Source: SSF14 sp046331245
GTDB lineage: Bacteria > Actinomycetota > Acidimicrobiia > Acidimicrobiales > Microtrichaceae
Direction of reading: 5' to 3'
Length of the DNA stretch: 64,000 nucleotides
Assembly (NCBI GenBank): GCA_046331245.1
Contig: JAXLRH010000001.1
Span: forward strand, 248,001 to 312,000
Shown here piece by piece: positions 41,899 through 50,201 of the stretch. The notes under the pieces were generated by a model. The model searched no databases. It was given only the letters and a program-made list of their open reading frames with translations, and was not told where the DNA came from. The stretch's first letter is position 1; each line of letters starts with the position of its first letter. The translations under genes and the position numbers were made by a program.

Positions 41899-42705
41899 TC
41901 ATGGGCGGCGTGCGACCAGCGACACCTCGATGTGGCCGTCGTCGCCGACGGTGGTGAGCTCGGGCCGGTATCGGTAGCCCAGGGGGTGGTCGAACTCGGC
42001 GAGGCCGGCGGGGTCGTCGAGCTGGGTGGCCAGCACGTGCCGCACGAGCGCTCCCTTGAGCAGCTTGTTCCAGTGCGAGACGGTCACCGTCTTGCGGGCC
42101 GCGCCCGTACCGGTGTCGTCGACGAACTTCACCGAGACACGCGCCGCGAACGACGAGGGGTCGGGCGACCAGGCGGCGGCGTGCTCGTTCGGGAGCAGAT
42201 CCCACACGGTGCGGCCGGCGACGAGCGGCGCGAGGGCGGCGGTGAGCTGCGGTCGCCACCACGTGGTGGTCCGTCCCATCGGGGCGAGCGCGGCACCCAT
42301 CTTGAGCTTGTAGTCGGGGATCGGGTCGGTGGGCGTGACGAGGCCCCAGAGCGCGGAGAAGATCACGATCTGATCGGCGGCGCGTTTGCGTGAACGGGCC
42401 GGCAGCGACGCGTGGTCGAGCTCGTCGTAGAGCACCCCGGTGTACCGCTCGATGGCGGGCATGGTGGGTGCGGTGGCAAGTGAGCGGTTGGTCGCCCGTG
42501 CGGCGGCGAGCGCCGTGCCCTTCACGCCGAGGAGCTTCCCGCAGGCGGCGGCGTTGGTGCGCATCGTGCGAGCCAGCGCGCCCATGACGGCGCGTCGGGA
42601 GGCGTCGAGCTCGGGGAAGCGCATCGAGCCGGGCGACCAGGGAGCGCCCTCGCCGCCGGGGGCCTTGCCTTCCGAGGGAGGGAGGAGGATCAGGGGCGGC
42701 GCCAC
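41899..42705 (-). CDS. yaaA: YaaA family peroxide stress protein (DUF328)
   Basis: A 268-aa member of the YaaA family, which in E. coli lowers free iron during peroxide stress. It starts with LILLPPSEGKAPGG, then AIERYTGVLYDELD, IFSALWGLVTPTDPIPDYKLKMG and LLPNEHAAAW. GTG at 42705 has TACGCT 8 nt upstream; a longer open frame lacks homology. DNA binding has been shown for the E. coli protein; here only homology is claimed. Confidence 0.88.
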   Translation of the reverse strand: MAPPLILLPPSEGKAPGGEGAPWSPGSMRFPELDASRRAVMGALARTMRTNAAACGKLLGVKGTALAAARATNRSLATAPTMPAIERYTGVLYDELDHASLPARSRKRAADQIVIFSALWGLVTPTDPIPDYKLKMGAALAPMGRTTTWWRPQLTAALAPLVAGRTVWDLLPNEHAAAWSPDPSSFAARVSVKFVDDTGTGAARKTVTVSHWNKLLKGALVRHVLATQLDDPAGLAEFDHPLGYRYRPELTTVGDDGHIEVSLVARRP

Positions 42706-42719
42706 GGCGAACGAGCGTA
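42706..42719 (-). promoter_or_regulatory. Leaderless-type promoter of yaaA
   Basis: TACGCT ends 8 nt before the yaaA GTG, with no ribosome binding site. Confidence 0.45.
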
Positions 42720-42755
42720 GAGGCAGTCGGCTTCTGGCGATTCCACTGGATGGGG

Positions 42756-42774
42756 TACGCTTCACTGAACAGTG
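42756..42774 (+). promoter_or_regulatory. Promoter with CACTG-AA-CAGTG operator
   Basis: A TACGCT -10 hexamer (42756-42761) is followed after 1 nt by the palindrome CACTGAACAGTG (42763-42774), placed over the expected transcription start. It precedes the small gene at 42800 and suggests repressor control. Confidence 0.4.
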
Positions 42775-42799
42775 TTCGGACGTTCGGGGGAGGTGTGCG

Positions 42800-43006
42800 A
42801 TGCCCTGGAAGACGAAGAAGATGCGCAAGATCGGACCCTTCTGGTTCGAGTCGTCCAAGGTGTCCGAGACCTCGCAGCTCCGGCGCGTCGGTCATCGCCG
42901 ACCTGCGCCGCTTCTGCCGAGCCGGCCCCTGTTCGGAACGACGACCGCCGCGCCGGCACCGGCCACGTCCACGCCGGCAGCGGCGGGTGAGGGCGTCGGC
43001 CACTGA
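42800..43006 (+). CDS. Small basic protein (68 aa)
   Basis: ATG with a good GGGGAGG ribosome binding site 6 nt upstream. The peptide begins MPWKTKKMRKIGPFWFESSK, faintly like the start of DUF4236 proteins, and ends in an Ala/Pro/Thr-rich tail. It contains no Cys. Function is unknown, and the C-terminal half may be non-structured. Confidence 0.55.
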   Translation: MPWKTKKMRKIGPFWFESSKVSETSQLRRVGHRRPAPLLPSRPLFGTTTAAPAPATSTPAAAGEGVGH

Positions 43007-43029
43007 GGTGATGCCTCGGTGATCCTTCG

Positions 43030-43069
43030 GGAAGTTCAGGTGCTCCGGAGCGGGCGCCGAAGAACTTCC
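43030..43069. terminator. Inverted repeat between small gene and hypothetical gene
   Basis: Perfect 8-bp arms GGAAGTTC / GAACTTCC enclose 24 nt that themselves contain GCTCCGGAGC. Its place 24 nt after the small gene stop suits a terminator, though an operator for the next gene (starting 43072) is possible. Confidence 0.4.
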
Positions 43070-43071
43070 TC

Positions 43072-43512
43072 GTGGGGACTCAACATTTCGCGATCGTGGC
43101 CGACATGAGCCTCCGCAACTTCGACGACCCCCGGGTCGGGCGGGCGCTCGTGAAGCGGGTGATGACCGAGATCGCTCGTCTCGGCGAGGCCGACGACCGG
43201 ATCCTGAACAGTCGCCTCCGGATGCGGCGCCGGCGTTCGCTGGCCGTGGAGCTGTCGCTCGTGGTGTCGGCCGATTCGAGTTGGGAGGCGTTCGATTACG
43301 GGGCGTCGGTGCTGCGGGCGTCGATCCACGCGGCGGGGGGCACGTCGGTCGGGTGGGAGCGGATCGTGCCGGCGGTGCTCCAGCTCTCGGGAGGGGGCGA
43401 GCCGGCGGGCCCGACCTGGGAGAGCGCGTCGCGCGCTGCGACGCGCCGGGCCGTGCATCGACCGCTCCCGGCGTTCGCTGCGGCGGCGGAGGGCTGCATC
43501 GACCTGCGCTGA
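43072..43512 (+). CDS. Hypothetical protein (146 aa)
   Basis: A soluble mixed alpha/beta protein with a basic central stretch (RLRMRRRRSLAVELSL). The start is unsure: GTG at 43072 directly follows an inverted repeat, and ATG at 43105 (MSLRNFDDPRVGRAL) is a plausible alternative. No ribosome binding site is clear for either. I do not recognise a family. Confidence 0.5.
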   Translation: MGTQHFAIVADMSLRNFDDPRVGRALVKRVMTEIARLGEADDRILNSRLRMRRRRSLAVELSLVVSADSSWEAFDYGASVLRASIHAAGGTSVGWERIVPAVLQLSGGGEPAGPTWESASRAATRRAVHRPLPAFAAAAEGCIDLR

Positions 43513-43610
43513 CGGCGCGGAACATGTGGGCGGCGCGTGGCGTTGGGAGCACCCGGTGCCGGAGAGGCCGGCCCCCGGAAAGTCGTGACGACCACCATGG
43601 TGGGGACCCG

Positions 43611-43623
43611 TAGCGTGTCGGCC
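43611..43623 (+). promoter_or_regulatory. Leaderless-type promoter of the MFS gene
   Basis: TAGCGT ends 7 nt before the GTG start chosen for the transporter. No ribosome binding site is present. Confidence 0.5.
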
Positions 43624-44766
43624 GTGCCCGACACCGACCATCGCATGATCACGCCGCCGTTCGTGATGGTGACGTTGTCGACGTTCGCCTACTTCCTCAC
43701 GCTGGGCTCCCTTCTGCCCACGCTGCCGCGGTTCATCGAGCACGAGCTGCACGCCGGGAGCGTCGCCGTAGGTGTGGGGGTGGGGACGTTCGCCATCGCC
43801 GCCGCCGTGCTGCGCCCCTTCGCCGGTCGGCTCGGCGACATCCGCAACCGTCGCCTCCTCGTGGTCGGCGGGTCGGCCCTGGTGGGCACGTCCGTCATCG
43901 CCTACTCCCTGGTGGGTGGGCTCGCGTCGCTCATCGCGCTCCGCTTCGTCACCGGCGTGGGCGAGGCGGCCATGTGGGTCGGCGCGGCGACGGCGATCCA
44001 GGACATGGCGCCCGAGAATCGTCGCGGCGAGGCGGCCTCGTACTTCTCGGTGGCGTTGTACGCCGGATTGGCATTCGGCCCGCTCGCCGGCGAGTGGCTG
44101 GTGCGGCATCACGGCTACGACAGCCTGTTCGTCGCGGCCGGCGCGTCGGCGCTGGTGGCCAGCGTGCTCGGCCTGTGGACGCCGGCGACGACGCCGCACG
44201 ACCCTCAGCCGTTCCGCCTGTTCCACCCGGCGGCGATCGGCCCGGGCGCGATCCTCCTCCTCGGGCTCCTGCCCTTCGTCGGATTCTCCACGTACGTGTC
44301 GCTCTACGGTCCCGACGTCGGCGTCGAGGACGTCGCGCCGTTGCTGCTCACGTACGGCGTGCTCGTGCTGATTATCCGGGTCGTGGGCGCCCGCCTTCCC
44401 GACCGGCTCGGGTGGCGGCGGGCGTCGACCATGGCGTTGGTCGTGCTCGGCGGAGCCGGTCTGGTGCTCAGTCTGTGGGGCGCGGCGCCCGGGTTGTGGG
44501 TCGCGACCGTCGGTCTGGCGCTCGGCATGTCGCTGCTGTTCCCCGCGCTGCTGTCGGCCGCAGTCGCGAACGTGGCCCCGAACGAGCGCGGGCAGGCCGT
44601 GGGAACGTTCTCGGTGGCGTTCGACCTGGCGAACGGGTTGGGCCCGGTGCTGCTCGGTGGCGTGGTGTCGCTCGGCTCCTACCGAGGCGCGTTCGCCGTC
44701 GCCGGCATCGCCGCGTTGGCCGGGCTGGGCCTGGTGTGGCGCATGGCGGGCACCGGTCGGGCGTGA
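43624..44766 (+). CDS. Major facilitator superfamily transporter
   Basis: A 380-aa protein with 12 hydrophobic segments. The MFS loop 2-3 signature appears as RPFAGRLGDIRNRRLLVVGG, and the second-half equivalent as GARLPDRLGWRRAS. It is most like drug/small-molecule exporters, but no substrate can be assigned. The GTG start is supported by TAGCGT 7 nt upstream; 29 additional upstream codons have no hydrophobic or conserved content. Confidence 0.88.
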   Translation: MPDTDHRMITPPFVMVTLSTFAYFLTLGSLLPTLPRFIEHELHAGSVAVGVGVGTFAIAAAVLRPFAGRLGDIRNRRLLVVGGSALVGTSVIAYSLVGGLASLIALRFVTGVGEAAMWVGAATAIQDMAPENRRGEAASYFSVALYAGLAFGPLAGEWLVRHHGYDSLFVAAGASALVASVLGLWTPATTPHDPQPFRLFHPAAIGPGAILLLGLLPFVGFSTYVSLYGPDVGVEDVAPLLLTYGVLVLIIRVVGARLPDRLGWRRASTMALVVLGGAGLVLSLWGAAPGLWVATVGLALGMSLLFPALLSAAVANVAPNERGQAVGTFSVAFDLANGLGPVLLGGVVSLGSYRGAFAVAGIAALAGLGLVWRMAGTGRA

Positions 44767-44819
44767 TGACGTCGGATTGCCGCTTGACGTGATGTCAAAG
44801 TGACGTCACCATGACGTCA
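44767..44819 (+). promoter_or_regulatory. Operator array and promoter of the RHH regulator operon
   Basis: Four TGACGT-type sites precede the gene: TGACGTCG (44767), TGACGTGA (44785, within the palindrome TTGAC-GTGAT-GTCAA), TGACGTCA (44801) and TGACGTCA (44812, which runs into the ATG). TTGACG (44784) and CACCAT (44807-44812) are spaced 17 bp as -35 and -10, and the ATG is 6 nt after the latter. The sites therefore cover the whole promoter, as expected for autorepression by the ribbon-helix-helix protein. Confidence 0.65.
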
Positions 44820-45352
44820 TGGATCTGACACAGCACGTCGAGGAGTTGCGGCGCCAGCTCGAGCTGGCGGCCGAGGCGGGGGGAGAGGAGGCCCGGGTGG
44901 TCGCCGGGCGGCTCGTCGGCGCGCTGGAGGCGGCGGCGCGGCTGGTGCTGCTCGACGCCGTCACGGCGGCGGCCGCCGAGATCACGCTCGACCTGGCGCC
45001 CGGCTCGGTCGACGTTCGACTGCGCGGGCGCGATCCCGAGTTCGTGGTGACGCCACCGCCCTCCGACCCGGCGGGCGCCGGCGGTCCGGCAGCGACGGCG
45101 CCGGCCGCGACGGTCGCTGGCGGAGCGACGGCCGGCGGCGACGCCGACGACACCGGCACCTCCCGCATCACCTTGCGCCTGTCCGACCAGCTCAAGGGGC
45201 GGATCGAGGAGGCGGCCGGTCGCGACGGCCTCTCGGTCAACTCGTGGCTGGTCCGCACGATCGGCGCCGCCGTCGGCGCGACCGACACGCCGCGGAGCAC
45301 GGTGCGATCCAGCCCGCTCGGCGGCCAGAGCTTCACCGGCTGGGCTCGGTAG
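44819..45352 (+). CDS. Ribbon-helix-helix regulator with N-terminal helical domain
   Basis: A 177-aa protein. The C-terminal SRITLRLSDQLKGRIEEAAGRDGLSVNSW... is an Arc/CopG-type ribbon-helix-helix DNA-binding unit. Residues 1-75 are strongly helical with acidic and Ala-rich heptads, probably for oligomerisation, and a Gly/Ala-rich linker connects the two. It heads an operon with a DUF4097 protein and an ABC exporter. The operator array overlapping its promoter suggests autoregulation. In databases such proteins are often labelled HicB-like, but no toxin partner is present here. Confidence 0.82.
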   Translation: MDLTQHVEELRRQLELAAEAGGEEARVVAGRLVGALEAAARLVLLDAVTAAAAEITLDLAPGSVDVRLRGRDPEFVVTPPPSDPAGAGGPAATAPAATVAGGATAGGDADDTGTSRITLRLSDQLKGRIEEAAGRDGLSVNSWLVRTIGAAVGATDTPRSTVRSSPLGGQSFTGWAR

Positions 45353-45389
45353 CCCGCCGTTCCCATCGATCACGTCAAGGAGAGTCGTC

Positions 45390-46253
45390 ATGCCATCGTT
45401 CCCGACACCCCAGCCGATCGCCGTCGTCGTCGACCTCGTCGGCAACACCCGCGTCACCGCGAGCGACCGCACCGACACCGTCGTCACCGTCGAGCCACTC
45501 AACCCGTCGAAGGCCGCCGACGTGAAGGCGGCATCGCAGACCGTGGTGGACCACGCGAACGGGCGGCTGCTCGTGAAGTCGCCGAAGGGCTGGTCCCCGT
45601 TCGGCGCAGGCGCGGCCGTGATGGTCACCCTCGAGGTGCCGAGCGGGTCGACGCTCGACGGGACCTCGGCGATGGGCGACTTCCACGTCGAGGGCGAGCT
45701 CGGGACGTGCACGCTGAAGACGTCGATGGGAAGCCTCCGCCTCGACGTCACCGGCGAGCTGCGGGCCAAGACGTCGTTCGGCGACGTGACCGTCGACCGC
45801 GTGTGCGGCAACGCCGACGTCTCGACCTCCTCGGGCGACGTGCGGCTGGGCGAGATCGACGGCACCGCGGTGGTGAAGAACTCGAACGGCGTCACCGAGG
45901 TCGATCACGTCGCCGGTGACGTCCGCGTGAAGTCGTCGAACGGCAACGTCCTCATCCGCCGTGCCGGCACCGGCGTCAACGCCCGCACCGCGAACGGTGA
46001 CGTGCGCGTCGGGGAGGTCGCCGGCGGAGAGGTCGTGGTCGAGACGGCGACGGGCGAGCTCGAGGTCGGCATCGCCCCCGGCGTGGCCGCGTGGCTGGAT
46101 CTGAACACCCGGTTCGGGTCGGTGCGCAGCAACCTCGGCGCCGCCGACGCTCCCGAGGAGACCGAGGGCACGGTCGAGGTTCGTGCTCGATCGTCGTTCG
46201 GCGACATCGTGATTCGTCGGGCGTCCGCCGCCGGCGCCGCGCGGGGGGCATGA
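45390..46253 (+). CDS. DUF4097 family beta-strand repeat protein
   Basis: A 287-aa protein built of repeated beta-strand units (SAMGDFHVEG, TSMGSLRLDVTG, TSFGDVTVDRV, TSSGDVRLGEIDG, NSNGVTEVDHVAGDV), the pattern of the DUF4097/adhesin-like beta-helix. There is no signal peptide, so it probably stays inside the cell. GGAGA lies 6-7 nt before the ATG. It is followed by an ABC transporter with ATGA overlap, a context that recurs in actinobacteria. Function is unknown. Confidence 0.85.
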   Translation: MPSFPTPQPIAVVVDLVGNTRVTASDRTDTVVTVEPLNPSKAADVKAASQTVVDHANGRLLVKSPKGWSPFGAGAAVMVTLEVPSGSTLDGTSAMGDFHVEGELGTCTLKTSMGSLRLDVTGELRAKTSFGDVTVDRVCGNADVSTSSGDVRLGEIDGTAVVKNSNGVTEVDHVAGDVRVKSSNGNVLIRRAGTGVNARTANGDVRVGEVAGGEVVVETATGELEVGIAPGVAAWLDLNTRFGSVRSNLGAADAPEETEGTVEVRARSSFGDIVIRRASAAGAARGA

Positions 46254-47212
46254 GCGCCGTGGCCGACCTGCACGACACCCCCGCGATCAGCGCGATCGGG
46301 CTCCGCAAGGCCTATGGCGACAAGGTCGTGCTCGACGGCGTCGACCTCGCCGTCGCCGAGGGCACGGTGCTCGCACTGCTCGGTCCGAACGGCGCCGGCA
46401 AGACGACGATGGTGCAGATCCTCTCGACGCTGATCACGGCCGATGCGGGTCAGGCGTTCGTCGGTGGCCACGACGTCGCGACCGAGGCCGACGGCGTGCG
46501 GTCGCTCATCGGCGTGACCGGCCAGTTCTCGGCGGTGGACAACCTGCTCACCGGCGAGGAGAACCTGATGCTCATGGCGAGGCTGCGCCACCTCGGTCGC
46601 GGCGAGAGCCGGCGCCGGATCGGTGAGTTGCTCGAACGCTTCGAACTCACCGACGCCGCCGGCCAGACGCCCACCTCGTACTCCGGTGGCATGCGACGAC
46701 GGCTCGACCTGGCGATGACGCTCGTGGGTGATCCGCGGATCATCTTCCTGGACGAGCCGACCACCGGTCTCGACCCGCGGAGCCGTCACGTGATGTGGGA
46801 CATCGTGCGCGGTCTCGTCGCGGACGGTGTCACGGTGCTGCTCACCACCCAGTACCTCGACGAGGCGGATCAGCTGGCCGATCGCATCGCCCTCCTCGAC
46901 CGCAGTCGCATCGTGGCCGAGGGGACACCAGCGGAGCTGAAGCGGCGCATCCCCGGGGGGCACGTGTCGCTGCAGTTCGCCGACGTCGAGGCGCTCGACG
47001 AGGCGGCCCGCCGCCTCGGCACGGCGACGCGTGACGACGAGGCCATGACCCTGCAGGTGCCGAGCGACGGCGGTGTCCGTTCGCTGCGCGCCCTGCTCGC
47101 CGACCTCGACGAGTCGATCGAGGTCGAGGGCCTGTCGATCCGCACGCCCGACCTCGACGACGTCTTCCTCGCCCTGACGGGCGGGGCCTGCGACGAAGGA
47201 GCGATCCGATGA
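46250..47212 (+). CDS. DrrA-like ABC transporter ATPase
   Basis: A 320-aa ATPase of the daunorubicin-resistance class: Walker A GPNGAGKTT, SYSGGMRRRLD signature, Walker B IIFLDEPTTGLDPRSR, LLTTQYLDEADQLADR, and the class-specific C-terminal domain ending in TPDLDDVFLALTG. It pairs with the permease that overlaps by ATGA. This suggests export of a hydrophobic compound or lipid. Confidence 0.92.
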   Translation: MSAVADLHDTPAISAIGLRKAYGDKVVLDGVDLAVAEGTVLALLGPNGAGKTTMVQILSTLITADAGQAFVGGHDVATEADGVRSLIGVTGQFSAVDNLLTGEENLMLMARLRHLGRGESRRRIGELLERFELTDAAGQTPTSYSGGMRRRLDLAMTLVGDPRIIFLDEPTTGLDPRSRHVMWDIVRGLVADGVTVLLTTQYLDEADQLADRIALLDRSRIVAEGTPAELKRRIPGGHVSLQFADVEALDEAARRLGTATRDDEAMTLQVPSDGGVRSLRALLADLDESIEVEGLSIRTPDLDDVFLALTGGACDEGAIR

Positions 47213-48000
47213 CTGCTGTCACCCATGTCGTGACCGACTCGGCGACCATGCTGCGTCGCAACCTGCGGCACATGCAGCGGTACCCGTCCCTGACCCTGAT
47301 GCTCGTCGGCATGCCGATCGTCTTCCTGCTGATGTTCGTCTACGTGTTGGGCGGCACGATGGGGGCGGGGCTCGGTGGTCCCTCCGGCGGCAGGTCCCAG
47401 TACCTCGCGTACGTCGTGCCGGGCATCCTGATGATCGCGATCGGGGCGGCAGCGCAGGGCACGGCCATCGCGGTGGCCATGGACATGACCGAGGGCATCA
47501 TCGACCGGTTCCGCACGATGGCGATCTCCCGCGCCGCCGTGCTGACGGGCCACGTCGTCGGCGCGTTGATCCAGACGATCGTCTGCATCGCCACGGTCGT
47601 CGTCGTCGCTCTGGCCATCGGGTTGCGGCCCACCGCCGGGCCGCTCGAGTGGTCTGCCGCCGTCGGCATGATGGTGCTCATCGCCTTGGCGCTCACATGG
47701 CTGACCGTGGCGATGGGGCTCACGGCGAAGAGCGTCGAGACGGCGAGCAACACCCCGATGCCACTGCTCCTGCTGCCGTTCTTCGGGAGCGGGTTCGTGC
47801 CGTCGGACACGATGCCGGCCGGTCTGCGCTGGTTCGCGGCGCACCAGCCGTTCACCCCGATGATCGAGACCGTGCGCGGCCTCCTGATGGGCACGAGGAT
47901 CGGCAGCAGCGCGGTGATCGCCGTCGCATGGTGCGTGGTGATCGGCGGGTACGGGTACCTGCGGTCTCGCGCCGCCTACGACCGGCGGGCCGTTCGGTAG
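47209..48000 (+). CDS. DrrB-like ABC transporter permease
   Basis: A 263-aa ABC-2 permease with six helices. Recognisable features are LMLVGMPIVFLLMFVYVLGG at the N-terminus, SQYLAYVVPGILMIAIG, the EGIIDRFRTMAISRAAVL loop, LLLLPFFGSGFVPSDTMPAG and HQPFTPMIETVRGLLMG. It starts inside the stop codon of the ATPase and completes the exporter. A TAGGTT hexamer at its 3' end (47998-48003) may be the promoter for the next gene. Confidence 0.92.
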   Translation: MTAVTHVVTDSATMLRRNLRHMQRYPSLTLMLVGMPIVFLLMFVYVLGGTMGAGLGGPSGGRSQYLAYVVPGILMIAIGAAAQGTAIAVAMDMTEGIIDRFRTMAISRAAVLTGHVVGALIQTIVCIATVVVVALAIGLRPTAGPLEWSAAVGMMVLIALALTWLTVAMGLTAKSVETASNTPMPLLLLPFFGSGFVPSDTMPAGLRWFAAHQPFTPMIETVRGLLMGTRIGSSAVIAVAWCVVIGGYGYLRSRAAYDRRAVR

Positions 48001-48057
48001 GTTGGGCGCCCGGCCGGTGGCGCTCAGCTCGGGCGCCGTGGGGCCGACGGGGAACGC

Positions 48058-49464
48058 ATGGTTGGAGGACCTCGCCGACGGGTGATCGCGACGGCGCTCG
48101 TCGCCGCAGCGACGCTGTGCGTCGCGCTGCTCGCCGTCGTGACCTCGGACGACGGCGGGGAGATCCGGCTCGGACGGGGCACGACGACCACGGGCGCGAC
48201 CACCACGACCGACTCCTCGACGGCAGCGCCCACGTCGACGAGCGTCGACCCCACGACCTCGACGGCAGCGCCCGTGTCCGCACCGCCGTCGTCGTCGGCC
48301 CCGGCCGCACCGAGCCCCACCGACGCACCGTCGGCCACGACGCCCGCCGCTCGCGCGACGGCGATGGCCGTGCCACCGGCCCGCACGCCGTGGTTCTCGC
48401 CGTCCGCATCGTGGAACCGTCCGGCCGCCGAGTTCGGCGTCGCGACGGAGCTCCAGCCGTATGCCGATCGGCTGTGGAACTTCGGTGGCGGCGCCGCGCC
48501 GGCCGGCACGTTCAACGTGGCGTTCAGCGAGTACTCGGTGCCCGTGTACCCGCTGGCCGAGGCCAGCGAGTTCGCCCGCGCGTACCAAACCACGTGGTCG
48601 ATGGAGCTCTTCGGCTTCGGCGCGCCGCTCGGCCAACGCATTCCGTGGAACCCGGCGTGGCGGCCGGGCACCGGCAACGACAACCTGCTGGCGGTCGTCG
48701 ACGAGTCCACCGGCCGGGCGTGGGAGCTGAGCGGCGTCGGGCAGCAGAACACCGCGTGCGCGAACCGGGCGAACGTGGCCGCCGCGACCCGCGACAACGA
48801 CGGCCGGTCTCGGTACCTCTGCCTGTCGGACCTGCGGATGTACGACAACCTCTTCACCGCCTCCGACGGGTCGACCGTCGACGGTCGCGGCGGTGGCATC
48901 AACAAGATGGCGCTCCTCACCCGGGCCGAGGAGGTGAAGACGGGCACCATCCGTCACGCGCTCGAGCTGACGATCGCGTCGACCATGTTCGGCCAGCCGG
49001 CGTGCGCTCCGACCCAGGGGGCGTCGGCACCGGGTGCCGGTGTGTCCTGCGGCTTCTTCCTCCCGCCGGCGACGAAGCTCGAACGCACGAACCCCGACAC
49101 CGGCTGCCCGACCCCACAGGTCGTCACCGACGCGGAGCGGGCGAAGACCGTGCCCGAGGGCATGCGCTTCGCGATCAACGTGACCGACGGCGAGATCGAG
49201 CAGTGGCTCGACGCCCGCGGGTACCGCGGTCCGCTGCGGAACACGGCCAGGGTGTTCGCCGTCGCGCTGCGTGACTACGGATGGATCGTCGCCGAGACCG
49301 GGTGCTGGGGCATGCACATCGAGACCGACTCGGTCATCGGAGCGCAGTCGCTCACGTGGCAGCAGCTCGGCGTCAGCGGTGACGGGTCGGCGTGGCCGCG
49401 TGGCGACCTCCTTGCCGGGCTCATCACGCCGGGGCGCATGTACGTCGTCCGCCCGCCAGGGTGA
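48058..49464 (+). CDS. Large secreted protein with Ser/Thr/Pro linker, unknown function
   Basis: A 468-aa protein with a signal peptide (VIATALVAAATLCVALLAVV) followed by a long Thr/Ser/Pro/Ala-rich linker (about 40-105), likely spanning the cell wall. The globular part (about 110-468) has many Trp and conserved-looking segments: FSPSASWNRPAAE, WEL near WNPAWRPGTGNDN, and INKMALLTRAEEV. It has paired Cys, suggesting a disulfide-stabilised beta-sandwich. It could bind or process polysaccharides, but I cannot name the family. A GGGGAA site precedes the ATG. Confidence 0.7.
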   Translation: MVGGPRRRVIATALVAAATLCVALLAVVTSDDGGEIRLGRGTTTTGATTTTDSSTAAPTSTSVDPTTSTAAPVSAPPSSSAPAAPSPTDAPSATTPAARATAMAVPPARTPWFSPSASWNRPAAEFGVATELQPYADRLWNFGGGAAPAGTFNVAFSEYSVPVYPLAEASEFARAYQTTWSMELFGFGAPLGQRIPWNPAWRPGTGNDNLLAVVDESTGRAWELSGVGQQNTACANRANVAAATRDNDGRSRYLCLSDLRMYDNLFTASDGSTVDGRGGGINKMALLTRAEEVKTGTIRHALELTIASTMFGQPACAPTQGASAPGAGVSCGFFLPPATKLERTNPDTGCPTPQVVTDAERAKTVPEGMRFAINVTDGEIEQWLDARGYRGPLRNTARVFAVALRDYGWIVAETGCWGMHIETDSVIGAQSLTWQQLGVSGDGSAWPRGDLLAGLITPGRMYVVRPPG

Positions 49465-49546
49465 CGGCGGGTTCGCGACGTCGTCCCGTCTGAGTCGGCG
49501 TTGGTGTGGGCAGTGGTCCTCCGCACTCGACGACGAAGGAGGCGCG

Positions 49547-49699
49547 ATGAGCGACGATCAGAAGGATCGCAAGGACGAGGACGGGCACGATCTGGACCCG
49601 GAGCCACTGGACATCGACCTGGAGGACGTGAAGAACGCGTTCCCCCACGGCGACAACCCGCACCCGCCGAGCGAGTCCGAGGTGCAGGTTCCGGGCTGA
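49547..49699 (+). CDS. Small acidic protein (50 aa)
   Basis: GGAGG lies 4 nt before the ATG. The peptide is highly charged (MSDDQKDRKDEDGHDLDPE...), acidic and probably disordered, with a Pro-rich end. Composition unlike the neighbouring reading frames and the good ribosome binding site support a real gene. No function is known. Confidence 0.6.
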   Translation: MSDDQKDRKDEDGHDLDPEPLDIDLEDVKNAFPHGDNPHPPSESEVQVPG

Positions 49700-49721
49700 G
49701 CCCGGCCGACCCCTTGACCGG

Positions 49722-50201
49722 TCAGCCCCTGCCGTTGCGATACAGGTCGAGGTGTTCGAGGTCCTTCGCTCGACCGGAGGACTCCTTCAGTCGTTCCCAT
49801 GTCGCGACGCTGATGACGAGAGCCGTGGTGTCACCGAAGGTGTGGTGCTCGGCGTCCGGGGCGAGGTCGACGAATCCGCGCTCGGCGCCATCGGGGGCGA
49901 AGACGATGTCGAGCGGGCCGTGGATGGTCATCAGGTGAAGGGTGTCGTATCGGGCCCAGTTTTCGATGGGGTGTCGCGGGAACGGCGTACCACCGACGTC
50001 AGCGGTGAGGAGCCCGGCCTGGAGCTCGTCGAAGGCGGCGGCGAGGCACTCGAGGTTCTCGGTGTCGCGACTCGGCGTGACATCGATGTCGATGGTGGCG
50101 GGGACGGGAAGGTCGTGGATCATGGCCGAGACCCCTCCGATCACGACGAACTGCACCTGCTGGCGCGTCAAAACTGCGACGATGGCGGCGGAATCAAGCA
50201 C
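49722..50201 (-). CDS. Nucleotidyltransferase-fold protein (toxin-like, AbiEii/MenT-type)
   Basis: A 159-aa protein of the minimal nucleotidyltransferase superfamily. FVVIGGVSAMIHD...ATIDIDVT matches the GGxAxxxHGxxRxTxDIDx pattern of DUF6036/AbiEii-like enzymes, with the DID metal-binding Asp residues. A later Asp (LDIVF) is the third acidic residue. GTG at 50201 overlaps the XRE gene stop by 8 nt (GTGCTTGA). A pair of XRE regulator and nucleotidyltransferase suggests a type IV-like or MenT-like toxin-antitoxin; toxicity is not shown. Confidence 0.78.
   Translation of the reverse strand: MLDSAAIVAVLTRQQVQFVVIGGVSAMIHDLPVPATIDIDVTPSRDTENLECLAAAFDELQAGLLTADVGGTPFPRHPIENWARYDTLHLMTIHGPLDIVFAPDGAERGFVDLAPDAEHHTFGDTTALVISVATWERLKESSGRAKDLEHLDLYRNGRG

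Noticed and set aside
44819..45352. Calling the RHH gene the antitoxin of a HicAB-type system
   Set aside because: No adjacent HicA-like or other toxin ORF is present; the following gene is a DUF4097 protein and then an exporter.
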